This document shows positions 41,632 to 48,771 of a stretch of DNA of 48,771 bases, piece by piece. The notes below the pieces were generated by a model. It saw only the letters and a list, made by a program, of their open reading frames with translations, did no database searches and was not told the DNA's origin. Every line of letters starts with the position of its first letter. Within the stretch, counting starts at the first letter, position 1. A program made the position numbers and the translations under genes. This DNA is from Nocardia jiangxiensis NBRC 101359 (GTDB taxonomy: Bacteria > Actinomycetota > Actinomycetes > Mycobacteriales > Mycobacteriaceae): positions 1-48,771 of the forward strand of contig NZ_BAGB01000157.1 of the NCBI RefSeq assembly GCF_000308615.1. Reading direction: 5' to 3'.

Positions 41632-41789
41632 ACTAGAACACGGTCCCGAATCAATGCCGTGCAGCAGGATGTCAACGCCACCACTTCCTTGCGAAGGGTG
41701 GCGTTGCTGGTTTCTGCGGGCCGGACGTTCGGGTCGGCGGGGGCGGGCTGGTTGGTCCGCCGGGCGCGTTGGGGTGTGGAGACGGCTGA

Positions 41790-42218
41790 ATGGTTCACGC
41801 GCCGGTCGACAAAGACAAGGACAAAGCCGCGCTCAGCTCGCTGCTCGTACCGGGACAACAGATCCCTGCTCGTGGTCCGGCGGTGTTGTGGCTCGATGAC
41901 CTCGAACCGTTCCGCAACAGCGGCTTGACCCTGCATGCCCTGCGGGAATGGCGTGCCAAGGCCCCGGGACGGATCGTGGTGGCGACTCACGGCGGCAAGG
42001 GCCGCGACCTGGTAGGTGACGCCAAAGCCTTGACGACTGCGGCAGCTGGGTTGCTCGCGCACGCGCACCGCATAACGATGGCCCAAACCAGCGATGCCGA
42101 GATCGAGAGCCTGCGACCCGCCCTGGACAGGAGGTCTCCGACCAGCCGAACCCGCAGGAGCTCTGCGCGCGGACCAATCCGGTCAACACTGTTGACCTGC
42201 TGCGGTCAACAGTGTTGA
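41790..42218 (+). CDS. Fragment of an unrecognised actinobacterial protein (LWLDDLE motif)
   Basis: The frame reads ALSSLLVPGQQIPARGPAVLWLDDLEPFRNSG, then LTLHALREWRAKAPGRIVVATHGGKGRDL. The hydrophobic-Asp-Asp-Glu run looks like a Walker B strand, and similar LLWLDDLE segments occur in large actinobacterial proteins. No Walker A is present. The last 30 residues look like noise and overlap the TetR operators, so this is probably a gene fragment. Confidence 0.35.
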   Translation: MVHAPVDKDKDKAALSSLLVPGQQIPARGPAVLWLDDLEPFRNSGLTLHALREWRAKAPGRIVVATHGGKGRDLVGDAKALTTAAAGLLAHAHRITMAQTSDAEIESLRPALDRRSPTSRTRRSSARGPIRSTLLTCCGQQC

Positions 42219-42219
42219 C
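42182..42219. promoter_or_regulatory. Two perfect palindromic operators upstream of a TetR gene
   Basis: GTCAACACTGTTGAC (42182-42196) and GTCAACAGTGTTGAC (42205-42219) are each perfect 15-bp palindromes around a single central base, 23 bp apart centre to centre. They end 42 bp before the TetR start and most likely bind it. Confidence 0.85.
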
Positions 42220-42261
42220 TTCTGCTGAGACGTTGTCTCCCGGACGCTGAGAGGAACGCGC

Positions 42262-42849
42262 GTGGTAAACCTTCCGGTCGATCCGCCGAACCACGATCAG
42301 GCGATGGGCCGCGCACAGCGAACGGCCGAGTCGATTCGGCAGGCCGCGACGGAACTGTTCGCGCGCAACGGGTTCGCCGCCACCTCGGTACGCCGGATCG
42401 CGCGTTCGGCCGGTGTGGACCCGGCGTTGGTGATGCGGCACTTCGGATCAAAGGAAGCACTGTTCCTGGTGACGTTGCCCGCTACGGGATACTTCGACGA
42501 GGCGTTCGACGGTCCACTGGACACGCTCGGCGAACGGATGGCCGCGTTCGTGGTGAACCGCGCCGACGAGCCGATGCTACAGGTCTACACCACACTCGTG
42601 CGAGCCTCCGACAGCCCCGCGGTACGGCGGCGACTGTACGATCTGATGGACCTCGCCTTCGTCGATAAGCTCAAAGACGCTCTCCCCCAACCGGACCCGG
42701 TATTGCGTGCCCGATTGTTCGCCGCTCAGGTCGGCGGGCTGCTCAGCTCGCTGAGCCTGTCCGATACGTACTTCGCAGAACACGACCGCGCCACCCTCGT
42801 TCGCATCTACGGCCGGGCGATGCAGTCGACCCTCGATGCTGCCGACTAG
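42262..42849 (+). CDS. TetR-family regulator with its own double operator
   Basis: The 195-residue protein has the TetR DNA-binding domain (ESIRQAATELFARNGFAATS then VRRIARSAGVDPALVMRHFGSKEALF) and a ligand domain resembling the common actinobacterial group with GxLxSLxLxDTY. GTG 42262 has GAGAGGA upstream. Downstream genes on the same strand (SDR, quinone-oxidoreductase-like, hydrolase chimera) are all truncated, so this regulator seems to have outlived its target operon. Confidence 0.88.
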   Translation: MVNLPVDPPNHDQAMGRAQRTAESIRQAATELFARNGFAATSVRRIARSAGVDPALVMRHFGSKEALFLVTLPATGYFDEAFDGPLDTLGERMAAFVVNRADEPMLQVYTTLVRASDSPAVRRRLYDLMDLAFVDKLKDALPQPDPVLRARLFAAQVGGLLSSLSLSDTYFAEHDRATLVRIYGRAMQSTLDAAD

Positions 42850-42940
42850 ATCACGGATATCAACGTGCACAACGCAACTCATCGACCCCGCCCTCATTGC
42901 GCCGGGCAGTTCGCCGCGATGACCGACTCTCTGAGGCGAG

Positions 42941-43159
42941 CAAACCTACCTGGGCAGGCCGGGCACACCGGCGGACATCGCACACGCGGTCGCGTTCCTG
43001 GCCTCCGCCGAAGCCTCCTGGATCACCGGCCAGATGCTCAACGTCTGCGGCGGCCTGAGCGTCCACGACGGAGCGAACTACGAGGGGCTGGCACGAATGT
43101 TGTTCGGCGACAACGCCATCGATGACGTGAAACCGCGGCGATCGGGGGCGACGCCATGA
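42941..43159 (+). pseudogene. SDR C-terminal fragment
   Basis: The frame reads YLGRPGTPADIAHAVAFLAS then AEASWITGQMLNVCGGLSVHDG, the last part of an SDR. The Rossmann and catalytic parts are absent. Its stop overlaps the next start as ATGA, so the old operon coupling is preserved. Confidence 0.7.
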
Positions 43160-43515
43160 GGGGCCGGGTCGCGACCAGTTCGACCGGCGAGGACGGTCTA
43201 CGGATTCAGGATCTCCCGAGCCCGCGGTGCGGTGCGGAGCAGGTGCGGATCGCCAATCACGCTGCGGCGCTGAACTTTCCCGATGTCCTCATCACGCGCG
43301 GACAGTACCAAATGCGGCTCGATCCGCCGTTCCTGCCCGGTAGTGAGTGCGCGGGGGTCGTGGTCGAGGTCGGATCCGCTGTCGAGGCGATCGCGGTGGG
43401 CGATCGCGTCCTGACCGTGTCCGGAGTGGGGGCCTTCGACGACCTACCCAGTGCCTGCGCCGAGCTTCATGCCGGGCGAACCATCGGTAAAACCGTAATC
43501 GAGGTGCGACAGTGA
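43156..43515 (+). pseudogene. Quinone oxidoreductase (MDR family) with the Rossmann domain deleted
   Basis: Residues 1-92 are the GroES-like N-terminal domain of a medium-chain reductase without zinc ligands: HAAALNFPDVLITRGQYQMR then PPFLPGSECAGVVVEVGSAVEAIAVGDRV. After about residue 95 the chain jumps in frame to AGRTIGKTVIEV, the usual C-terminus. The NADPH-binding half (about 200 residues) is missing, so the 119-residue product cannot be active. It is coupled by overlaps to its neighbours on both sides (ATGA and GTGA). Confidence 0.75.
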
Positions 43516-44639
43516 ATCCGTCCGAGACGAACCGAAGCATGGTGGTGCTGATACACGGCGCCTGGTTCGACCCGTCATGTTGGGATGCGGTGATCGCCGA
43601 GCTCGGCCGGCTGGGCACGACCGCGGTCGCGGTGGAGCTGCCGTTCACCGGCTTCGACGCCGACGTCGCCGCAGCGCGAGAAGCGATCGAGGCGGCCGGG
43701 CCGAACGTCATCGTCGCGGCACATTCCTATGGCGGGTGTGTGGCCTCCGCGGCCGCCCGAGACAACCCCGATGTGGCGCGACTGGTTTATGTCGCCGCCT
43801 TCCTCACCGAGCCCGGCGAACATCCGTTCACGATCCTGGCCGACTATCACGGCGAATTGCTCGATGCGCTGGTGATCACCGACACCGGTGTCGGTGTCGA
43901 CCCCGACCGTGCCCGCGAGGTCTTCTTCGGGGACCGAGACGACGAGCACGCCGCGCAACTCGCCGCACGCCTGCGGTCCATGCCCCTCAACGCCGCGGAG
44001 ATGACATACGCCGGTGACCCGGCATGGAAATCGACGACAACGACCTACGTCGTGTGTACCGCGGATCGGGCGATTCCTGTCCAGGCACAACGATGGATGG
44101 CCGCCGAAATCTGCACGTCCCACACCTTCGCTGACCGCGTGGATACGCTCGCGCGCGCCGGCGCGGCCGGATTGTCTCCGTGCTCCGGGGCGATTTTCGG
44201 TATGGGCGAATCCGACGAGGATGTCGTCGATGTGGCGATCGCACTGCGCGGACTCGACCCGGACTCGGTGCCGGTGAATTTCCTGATTCCGTTCGAGGGA
44301 ACCCCGCTGGGCAACCGGTGGGACCTCACGCCGCAGCGTTGCATCCGCATCCTCGCGCTGTTCCGGTTCTTCTTCCCGGACGTCGAGGTCCGTTTTGCTG
44401 GTGGTCGCGAGATTCACCTGCGCAGTCTGCAACCCCTGGCCCTGCACCTGGCCAACTCGATCTTCCTGGGCGACTACCTGACCAGCGAAGGTCAGCCCGG
44501 CGTCGATGACCACCAGATGATCACCGACGCCGGATTCACTGTCGAAGGCGCACACGAGCAAACACTTCCACAGCCTCGCCACGACCTCGTCGCACTGCGC
44601 CGCCGGGGTGCGGGAACGGACCAGCCTGCTAACGCCTGA
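43512..44639 (+). pseudogene. Chimeric ORF: alpha/beta-hydrolase joined to biotin synthase C-terminus
   Basis: Residues 1-200 are an alpha/beta-hydrolase (LIHGAWFDPSCWDAVI, nucleophile AAHSYGGCV with Ser72) that lacks the C-terminal His segment. From about residue 201 to 346 the chain is the C-terminal half of biotin synthase: HTFADRVDTLARAGAAGLSPCSG, FGMGESDEDVVDVA, DSVPVNFLIPFEGTPLG, RFAGGREIHLRSLQPLAL and FLGDYLTSEGQPG. The radical-SAM CxxxCxxC motif is not included. The frame is open throughout, so the 375-residue fusion may be translated, but neither catalytic centre is complete. GTG 43512 overlaps the previous stop. Confidence 0.8.
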
Positions 44640-44826
44640 CGCGATCTCCCCTCGACGGTCGTGATTCGATCTGCCGGAAAGTGACTTCAACAGGTCGGTC
44701 GTTCACATGAGTGAGCACGTTCGACGTATTGCCATTCTGGGGTACACCCGTACCGGACAGGGGGTGCTGTGAACAGCGGAACGGGTTCCCGGGTGCCGCA
44801 GGGCTTTTGTGTCCCACATCATAGGT

Positions 44827-44880
44827 CACAGTATGACTATCGGCTGTCTGATCTAGACAAACGAAACCCACTCCTAAAGC
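44827..44880. repeat. Dispersed repeat, copy 1
   Basis: About 54 bp resemble 45532-45586; the best block is ACGAAACCCACTCCT preceded by a variable TGTCTGAT-CAA stretch. The rest of 44640-45106 has no gene I recognise. Confidence 0.6.
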
Positions 44881-45106
44881 AGGGCGATGGGCACAGCCAA
44901 GCCGACACTCCCGGTCGGGGAAGGGACTCCTTCGCTGGCGGATGTCGCGAAGGATCCGGCGGACGCCTTCAGCGCGCGGGCCATCGGCGAACCGCATGCG
45001 GCCGCAGCCGATCTCAGGCGCGGGCCAGTGTCGCGTTTTTGCAATCGCGTGCGGCGTCGGTGTTGCAGGCTGGCTGACAGTAATTTTGTTGCGGAGAGGA
45101 AACCCC

Positions 45107-45475
45107 ATGGCGGTTGCCACGTTGAAAATGCTCACTCTGGACAGTGCCGACGCACGACGAGACGCGGAGTTCTGGGCGGCGGCGCTCGGTTGGAAGATCG
45201 CGCACGCGCAGGACGAGTACGCCATGCTCACTGGTCCGGATCACGCGCTCGGGTTCGGCACGATACCGGACTATCAGGCGCCGACCTGGCCGAACGAGAA
45301 TGGCACCAAGCAGTTCCATCTGGATTTGGCGGTCGAAGACCTCGAGATCGCCAGTAAGCAACTGGTCGAACTGGGCGCCACGGTGCCGGAGTTTCAGCCC
45401 GGTGAGAGCTGGCGGGTGCTGCTCGATCCGAGCGGCCACCCGTTCTGCCTCACCCTCGCTGCCAACTGGGGCTAG
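45107..45475 (+). CDS. VOC-family (glyoxalase/bleomycin-resistance-like) protein
   Basis: The 122-residue protein has the paired beta-alpha-beta-beta-beta modules of the VOC superfamily: KMLTLDSADARRDAEFWAAA at the start and FHLDLAVEDLEIASKQLVELGATV in the second module, ending RVLLDPSGHPFCLTLA. Such short actinobacterial proteins are usually of unknown substrate; metal-binding residues are not fully evident. GGAGAGGA lies upstream of ATG 45107. The gene lies between the two copies of a dispersed repeat. Confidence 0.85.
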   Translation: MAVATLKMLTLDSADARRDAEFWAAALGWKIAHAQDEYAMLTGPDHALGFGTIPDYQAPTWPNENGTKQFHLDLAVEDLEIASKQLVELGATVPEFQPGESWRVLLDPSGHPFCLTLAANWG

Positions 45476-45531
45476 TCGACCTGGCTGAATCGGCGAACTT
45501 CATTACCGTCGGCGCACATTCCGCCATGGCT

Positions 45532-45586
45532 CACTGTGTAACGACTGGTTGTCTGATTCGAACAAGCGAAACCCACTCCTGCAGAC
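45532..45586. repeat. Dispersed repeat, copy 2
   Basis: Counterpart of 44827-44880 in the same orientation, 705 bp away. The rest of 45476-45810 contains no gene I can support. Confidence 0.6.
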
Positions 45587-45810
45587 TCCGGTACCCGATG
45601 ACCGGGCCGAACGCCTCACGCCACGCGCGTGGCACGTCCAAGCGCCCAAGGTGCTCACCCAGCACCGCGATTCCTGTGCTCCTGGACCACCCACCGCTGG
45701 GACATTCGGCCAGCACACCGCCGGTGGACACCACCTATCTGCGTGACCCTTCGGCCTGTCTCGGCGCGCTCGCCTTGCGCGCGGTAGCCGATGGCTAGGG
45801 TCTACAGGGT

Positions 45811-46182
45811 ATGACTGACAAGGACGATGGATCGGCGGTTTCCCGGCTGACGATCAACCATCGGATGGCCGGTGAGGTCGCGGTCGTGGCGGTGAGCGGA
45901 GAGGTCGACCACGCGACCTCCACCCAGTTGATCGAGGCGGTGCGCACGGGCTTGGACCGCACCCGCGGCGGGTTCTGCGTCCTGGACCTGACCGATGTGC
46001 GATTCCTGGACGGTCACGGCCTCAGCGCTTTACTCAAAGCCACCCGGGCTGCCGAAAACCGCCGACAGCCGCTGCGTATCGCCGTAGACACCAACCGGCC
46101 GGTGATTCGTCCGATAGAGATTACCGGGCTGGAGGAGTTCCTTGCGCTCTACCACAGCGTCGAAGAGGCGCTACACGCCTGA
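45811..46182 (+). CDS. STAS-domain anti-sigma factor antagonist, phospho-serine replaced
   Basis: The 123-residue STAS protein has VAVVAVSGEVDHATSTQLIE near residue 24 and VLDLTDVRFLDGHGLSALLKA near 58-75, the SpoIIAA-like phosphorylation loop. SpoIIAA has DSSG with a phosphorylated Ser; here it is DGHG, with Gly68 and His69, so it cannot be switched off by serine phosphorylation in the usual way. It may be constantly active on its anti-sigma factor, or act as a structural STAS protein. No anti-sigma or sigma gene is adjacent. Confidence 0.85.
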   Translation: MTDKDDGSAVSRLTINHRMAGEVAVVAVSGEVDHATSTQLIEAVRTGLDRTRGGFCVLDLTDVRFLDGHGLSALLKATRAAENRRQPLRIAVDTNRPVIRPIEITGLEEFLALYHSVEEALHA

Positions 46183-46551
46183 ACCACAGCATCTCAGGCC
46201 ACCGGCCGGGTCACGGAAGGGGACCGAGGCTCTCGACGAAGACGGGGCGTTGAGGATCGTGTCAGGAGCGGCAAACGAGCAATCTTCAGATAGCACGGTC
46301 CGGAATCCAGATCAGCTGCTCCAGACACGGTGCACGAACTGTTGAGAATCGGTCGTCGAGGGCTGGTGTCCGTGTCTCGAAACCTTGGTTCTGAGATAGC
46401 CGCGGCCGATGTCGCCCCGCACGACGAACCCCCAGGTCGCTCAGTCTCGAAATCTGCACTCTTCGACAGGTCACGAAAGCGGGATGGTATTCGCGGCCCG
46501 CCGGTGAGACTGCTCACTCCGCAGAACGGTTCCGCGCCGCGTTCGGAGTGT
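46183..46551. other. Interval without recognisable gene
   Basis: Short frames exist on both strands but none has coding-like composition, a ribosome site or a motif I recognise. It lies between convergent genes (STAS and methyltransferase); no strong hairpin was found. Confidence 0.4.
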
Positions 46552-47175
46552 CTACCCGCTGGTAGGGGTGCCCGGAACCTCGGTGCGGCGCAGCCGGTAG
46601 AGGTGGACCATCCTGCCCAGCCACTTCAGTAGGGGCACGTCGTCGATGATTGTCCAACCTGGGAATGCGGCCGTGAGGTCTGCCGGTGCGGCGCCGCGGG
46701 GCAGCGGGCCGTGGCGGCCCAGTTCGAACGCGACCATGAGCAGGATTGCATCTGCGGCGGCGACGGTGTCTACCTGCCGGCCCATGGTGTGCCGTTCGGG
46801 GTCGGTGAGGCCGTGGAAGGCACCGAAGTCCAGAATCAGCCGGTATCCCGTGCCGACCTCGGCCGGGAGGGCGGTGATATCGCCTTTCAGGAAGCGGGCA
46901 TCGACGCCGGCGGCGCGGGCGCGCCTGGTAGCGAGTCGGATCGCCTTCGGCACGATGTCGACCCCGGTGACCTGCCAGCCGCGTCGGGCCAGTTCTATGG
47001 CGTGCCTGCCGGTGCCGCAGCCGAGATCCAGGGCGGTCCCGAAGGGCGGCTGTGCTCCTGCCTGCTCCTGGTCGAATTCGGCGGCCAGTATGCGGGAGAG
47101 ATCGGGCTGCCGGGCCGCTGCTTCCCATGGGCGAAATCCCAGCGCATGCGATACCCGATACCTCAAAACGCCCAT
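46552..47175 (-). CDS. Class I SAM-dependent methyltransferase
   Basis: The 207-residue protein has the SAM motif ALDLGCGTGRHAIELARRGW near residue 50, VTGVDIVPKAIRLA, and motif II/III-like LILDFGAFHGLTDPER. It resembles actinobacterial methyltransferases of the thiopurine or tellurite type and of unknown substrate. ATG 47175 has AGGAGG upstream (frame open to 47208). It is alone on the reverse strand. Confidence 0.87.
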   Translation of the reverse strand: MGVLRYRVSHALGFRPWEAAARQPDLSRILAAEFDQEQAGAQPPFGTALDLGCGTGRHAIELARRGWQVTGVDIVPKAIRLATRRARAAGVDARFLKGDITALPAEVGTGYRLILDFGAFHGLTDPERHTMGRQVDTVAAADAILLMVAFELGRHGPLPRGAAPADLTAAFPGWTIIDDVPLLKWLGRMVHLYRLRRTEVPGTPTSG

Positions 47176-47449
47176 GCTCGGTCCTCCTACGTGGGTCGTG
47201 ATGGGCAACTCGGAACGGTGGTAGGCGCGGCATCGTCATCGGTGGGGCCGCGATCGTGTGGAGGATATGGGATCGGTGGGGCGCTGATCGTCAGGTGTGC
47301 GGTCGCGGCGCGTTGTGACCAACATAGATGCGGACCGTCGATGATCCCGAAGAAGCATCGAACGGAGATCGCGGGTCAGGCACTCCGGCTGTGACTGCAA
47401 GCTTGCCGGTGTCGCCTGAACTGTGGCCGCCCCGAGGGCACCAACCTAC

Positions 47450-47720
47450 AACAGTCGTCTATGCCCGGGGTCGGCCCTGGGGATCCCGCGTAGGAACCCC
47501 TCGTTCGCGGAGCCTGTTCAGAACGGTCATACCGTCAACACCCAGATGCCGACCGACCCTGGCAAGCGACCAGCCCAGCCCGTAAAGATGGACGGCCTCA
47601 TCAACCTGCTCAGACGTCAGACCACGGCGGCACTCGATGCCCATGAAGGATCTCGCTGACCGTCCGCCGCTCGATACCGAACCGGGCACCCAACTGGTAC
47701 ACCGTCTCTCCACTCTAATA
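47450..47720 (-). pseudogene. Recombinase-type helix-turn-helix module, copy 3 (frameshifted)
   Basis: The stretch is close to the copy at 41168-41445 (I judge about 85-90% identical by eye) and encodes RRGLTSEQVDEAVHLYGLGW then SLARVGRHLGVDGMTVLNRL. Near 47635-47655 a short deletion breaks the frame between the two helix-turn-helix units. Confidence 0.7.
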
Positions 47721-47722
47721 TC

Positions 47723-47870
47723 CTTGTCAGCCGATTCGTCGAGCGTGCTACGCCTTCTCAGGTTCTTCGTCTCGACGCCGCGGTGGAACACTTCGCCGAG
47801 ATCAGTAGCGGTGGTGGCGAAATCCGTGACGTGCTTGCCGCCAAGGACGAGTTCTATCAGGGCACGAACC
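47723..47870 (+). pseudogene. GntR-family FCD-domain fragment
   Basis: The frame reads LVSRFVERATPSQVLRLDAA then VEHFAEISSGGGEIRDVLAAKDEFYQ, which matches the start of an FCD ligand-binding domain of GntR regulators (AxxRATxxQxxxLxxxxxxxxxxxxxGDxxxLLxxDxxFH). The DNA-binding domain is absent; the helix-turn-helix repeat copy 3 abuts it. Confidence 0.5.
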
Positions 47871-48109
47871 TGCGACGAACGACCGACACAGGCCCAACAG
47901 CGATGACTCTGAGGTTGGCTGTGCGTGAGTCTGCACCGGTTCACCACTTACGGGCCAATACTTTTCGCGTGGCGTGGCCAAATTCTGTTGATCACGGTGT
48001 TGTGGATGACCGACTGGCTAGACGGGGTTCCGGACTGGTGAGATCGCGTATTCAACTGTCGCGTGTTGTCGGAGAAGTCCAACCGGTGGGTGACCGGAAG
48101 CGAGGGGTG

Positions 48110-48445
48110 GTGACGTAGCGGCTCCTGACCACCGCTGCCTCGGCGGCGAGTTTCGTCGCGGTGACGTGGTGATAGCCGAGCGCGTCGGCGACGACGGGGG
48201 CGGGCATCTGCTGGACGTGCTGTCGCATGGCCGATTTCCGGCCTGGAACGTTGAGGACGCCAAGCGCTTTCAGCAGTCCGCCCAGGGTTTCGGGGTGCAT
48301 CGGTTGCCCGGCCCGGCGTCCGGGAACAGCCAGCGCGAATCGCGGTTGGTGGCGGTGTTCATGTTGGTGCGGCTGCAATTGGCGGCGAAAGTAGTAATCG
48401 CGCGAAAAACAACGAAGTTGGCTGGACCAGCAACGATGGCGACTT
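48110..48445 (-). pseudogene. Actinobacterial tyrosine-recombinase/integrase C-terminal fragment
   Basis: Two frames together read NTATNRDSRWLFP and GRRAGQPMHPETLGGLLKAL, then MPAPVVADALGYHHVTATKL. This resembles the C-terminus of integrase-like proteins common in Nocardia, Rhodococcus and Streptomyces (WLFPGRRAGQPMHPETL, ADALGYHxxT). A one-base loss in a G run at about 48322 splits the frame. Confidence 0.65.
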
Positions 48446-48638
48446 GTTGATGCTCCAGGCTCAGTCCAATGGGTCGCGAGAAGCCAGCATCCGATGCGAG
48501 TCCGCAACAGGTGTGTCCGCAGACCTTCGTTCGCGAGACACTGTCAGCCCCAACGTATTTCCGCAGTTCGAGCCTGTAACGCATGCCGTGTACGCGGCAA
48601 AGTCGACCCTTCGGGGGTTAAGCCTCAATACCGTTCAG

Positions 48639-48771
48639 TTAAGGGGTGTGGATGGTGGCCTTTGGTTCGTGGGTCGGTTGGGGGTGCTGGGCGTGGTGGG
48701 TGCGTTTGGCTGCCCATTTGAGGACTTTGCGTTTGACGACGCGCGGGTTGGATCGTCGTCGGCGTGCGGGG
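48639..48771 (-). mobile_element. IS4-type transposase C-terminus, continues beyond the window
   Basis: The reverse strand reads RRRRSNPRVVKRKVLKWAAK then ATIHTP and a TAA stop at 48639. RxNPRVVKRK is the standard C-terminus of the IS4-family group also seen at 32047. The gene enters from the right edge, so its integrity cannot be judged. Confidence 0.65.

Noticed and set aside
45550..45580. A GTTCGAATC-like stretch suggesting a tRNA T-arm
   Set aside because: The flanking bases do not form a T-stem, and no acceptor or anticodon stems could be folded. I found no tRNA or rRNA in the window.
39098..47720. CRISPR array from the repeated segments
   Set aside because: There are only three copies, each hundreds of bases long and kilobases apart, and they encode a helix-turn-helix module.

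Overview
The window is high-GC actinobacterial DNA. The most likely source is a Mycobacteriales genus such as Rhodococcus, Nocardia or Gordonia. That rests on the abundance of short-chain dehydrogenases (SDRs), acyl-CoA dehydrogenases (ACADs), TetR regulators and family III CoA-transferases, and on typical actinobacterial accessory genes; the genus is inference.

Positions 1-24,700 hold a compact catabolic regulon. Reading from the right, a leftward operon starts at 23,647: an adrenodoxin-reductase-like flavoprotein, an FMN flavodoxin, a cytochrome P450, an SDR, a 35-residue small ORF, a Rid-family protein, an APC permease and two more SDRs. Next come an acetoacetate-decarboxylase-like enzyme and a complete proton-translocating NAD(P) transhydrogenase (pntA-pntB). 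A rightward AlkK-like acyl-CoA synthetase converges on pntB across a strong hairpin. Divergent from the synthetase runs a leftward operon: an ACAD remnant, an APH-like kinase, an SDR, an intact ACAD and a FabG-like reductase. At the left end lie SnoaL-like, SDR, EthD-like and FabL-like SDR genes, two rightward TetR genes and a truncated third TetR at the window edge. Seven copies of an 18-bp motif (CTWACGWACRTTMGTTMG; six exact, one with two mismatches) sit in front of these transcription units and nowhere else that I saw. They define one regulon. Two paralogous TetR proteins (4,481 and 23,927) bracket it.

A working model: the P450 with its flavodoxin and reductase hydroxylates an unidentified substrate, SDRs oxidise or reduce the products, the decarboxylase-like enzyme acts on a keto acid or related intermediate, and the ligase and dehydrogenases feed beta-oxidation. 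PntAB would recycle NADH into NADPH for the monooxygenase. The substrate cannot be read from the sequence; an alicyclic, terpenoid or branched compound is a guess.

Positions 24,700-31,000 hold a second leftward CoA-ester operon (two CoA-transferases, a PaaI-type thioesterase, three ACADs, a flavin reductase). Both CoA-transferases have lost internal segments, one ACAD is frameshifted and the flavin reductase is truncated. Positions 31,000-48,771 are a rearranged accessory region with remnants of hydrolase, enoyl-CoA hydratase, aldehyde dehydrogenase, HpaI aldolase, AraC, GntR, glycosyltransferase, IS4-type transposase and recombinases. Intact-looking genes lie between them: a flavin monooxygenase, an IclR regulator with a BBE-type oxidoreductase and hydrolase, a nucleophile-less hydrolase-fold protein, a cold-shock protein, a tandem dimeric-barrel protein, a TetR gene with two perfect operators, a VOC protein, a STAS protein lacking the phospho-serine, and a methyltransferase. 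An IclR gene end plus its downstream promoter region is present twice, and a recombinase-type helix-turn-helix module three times.
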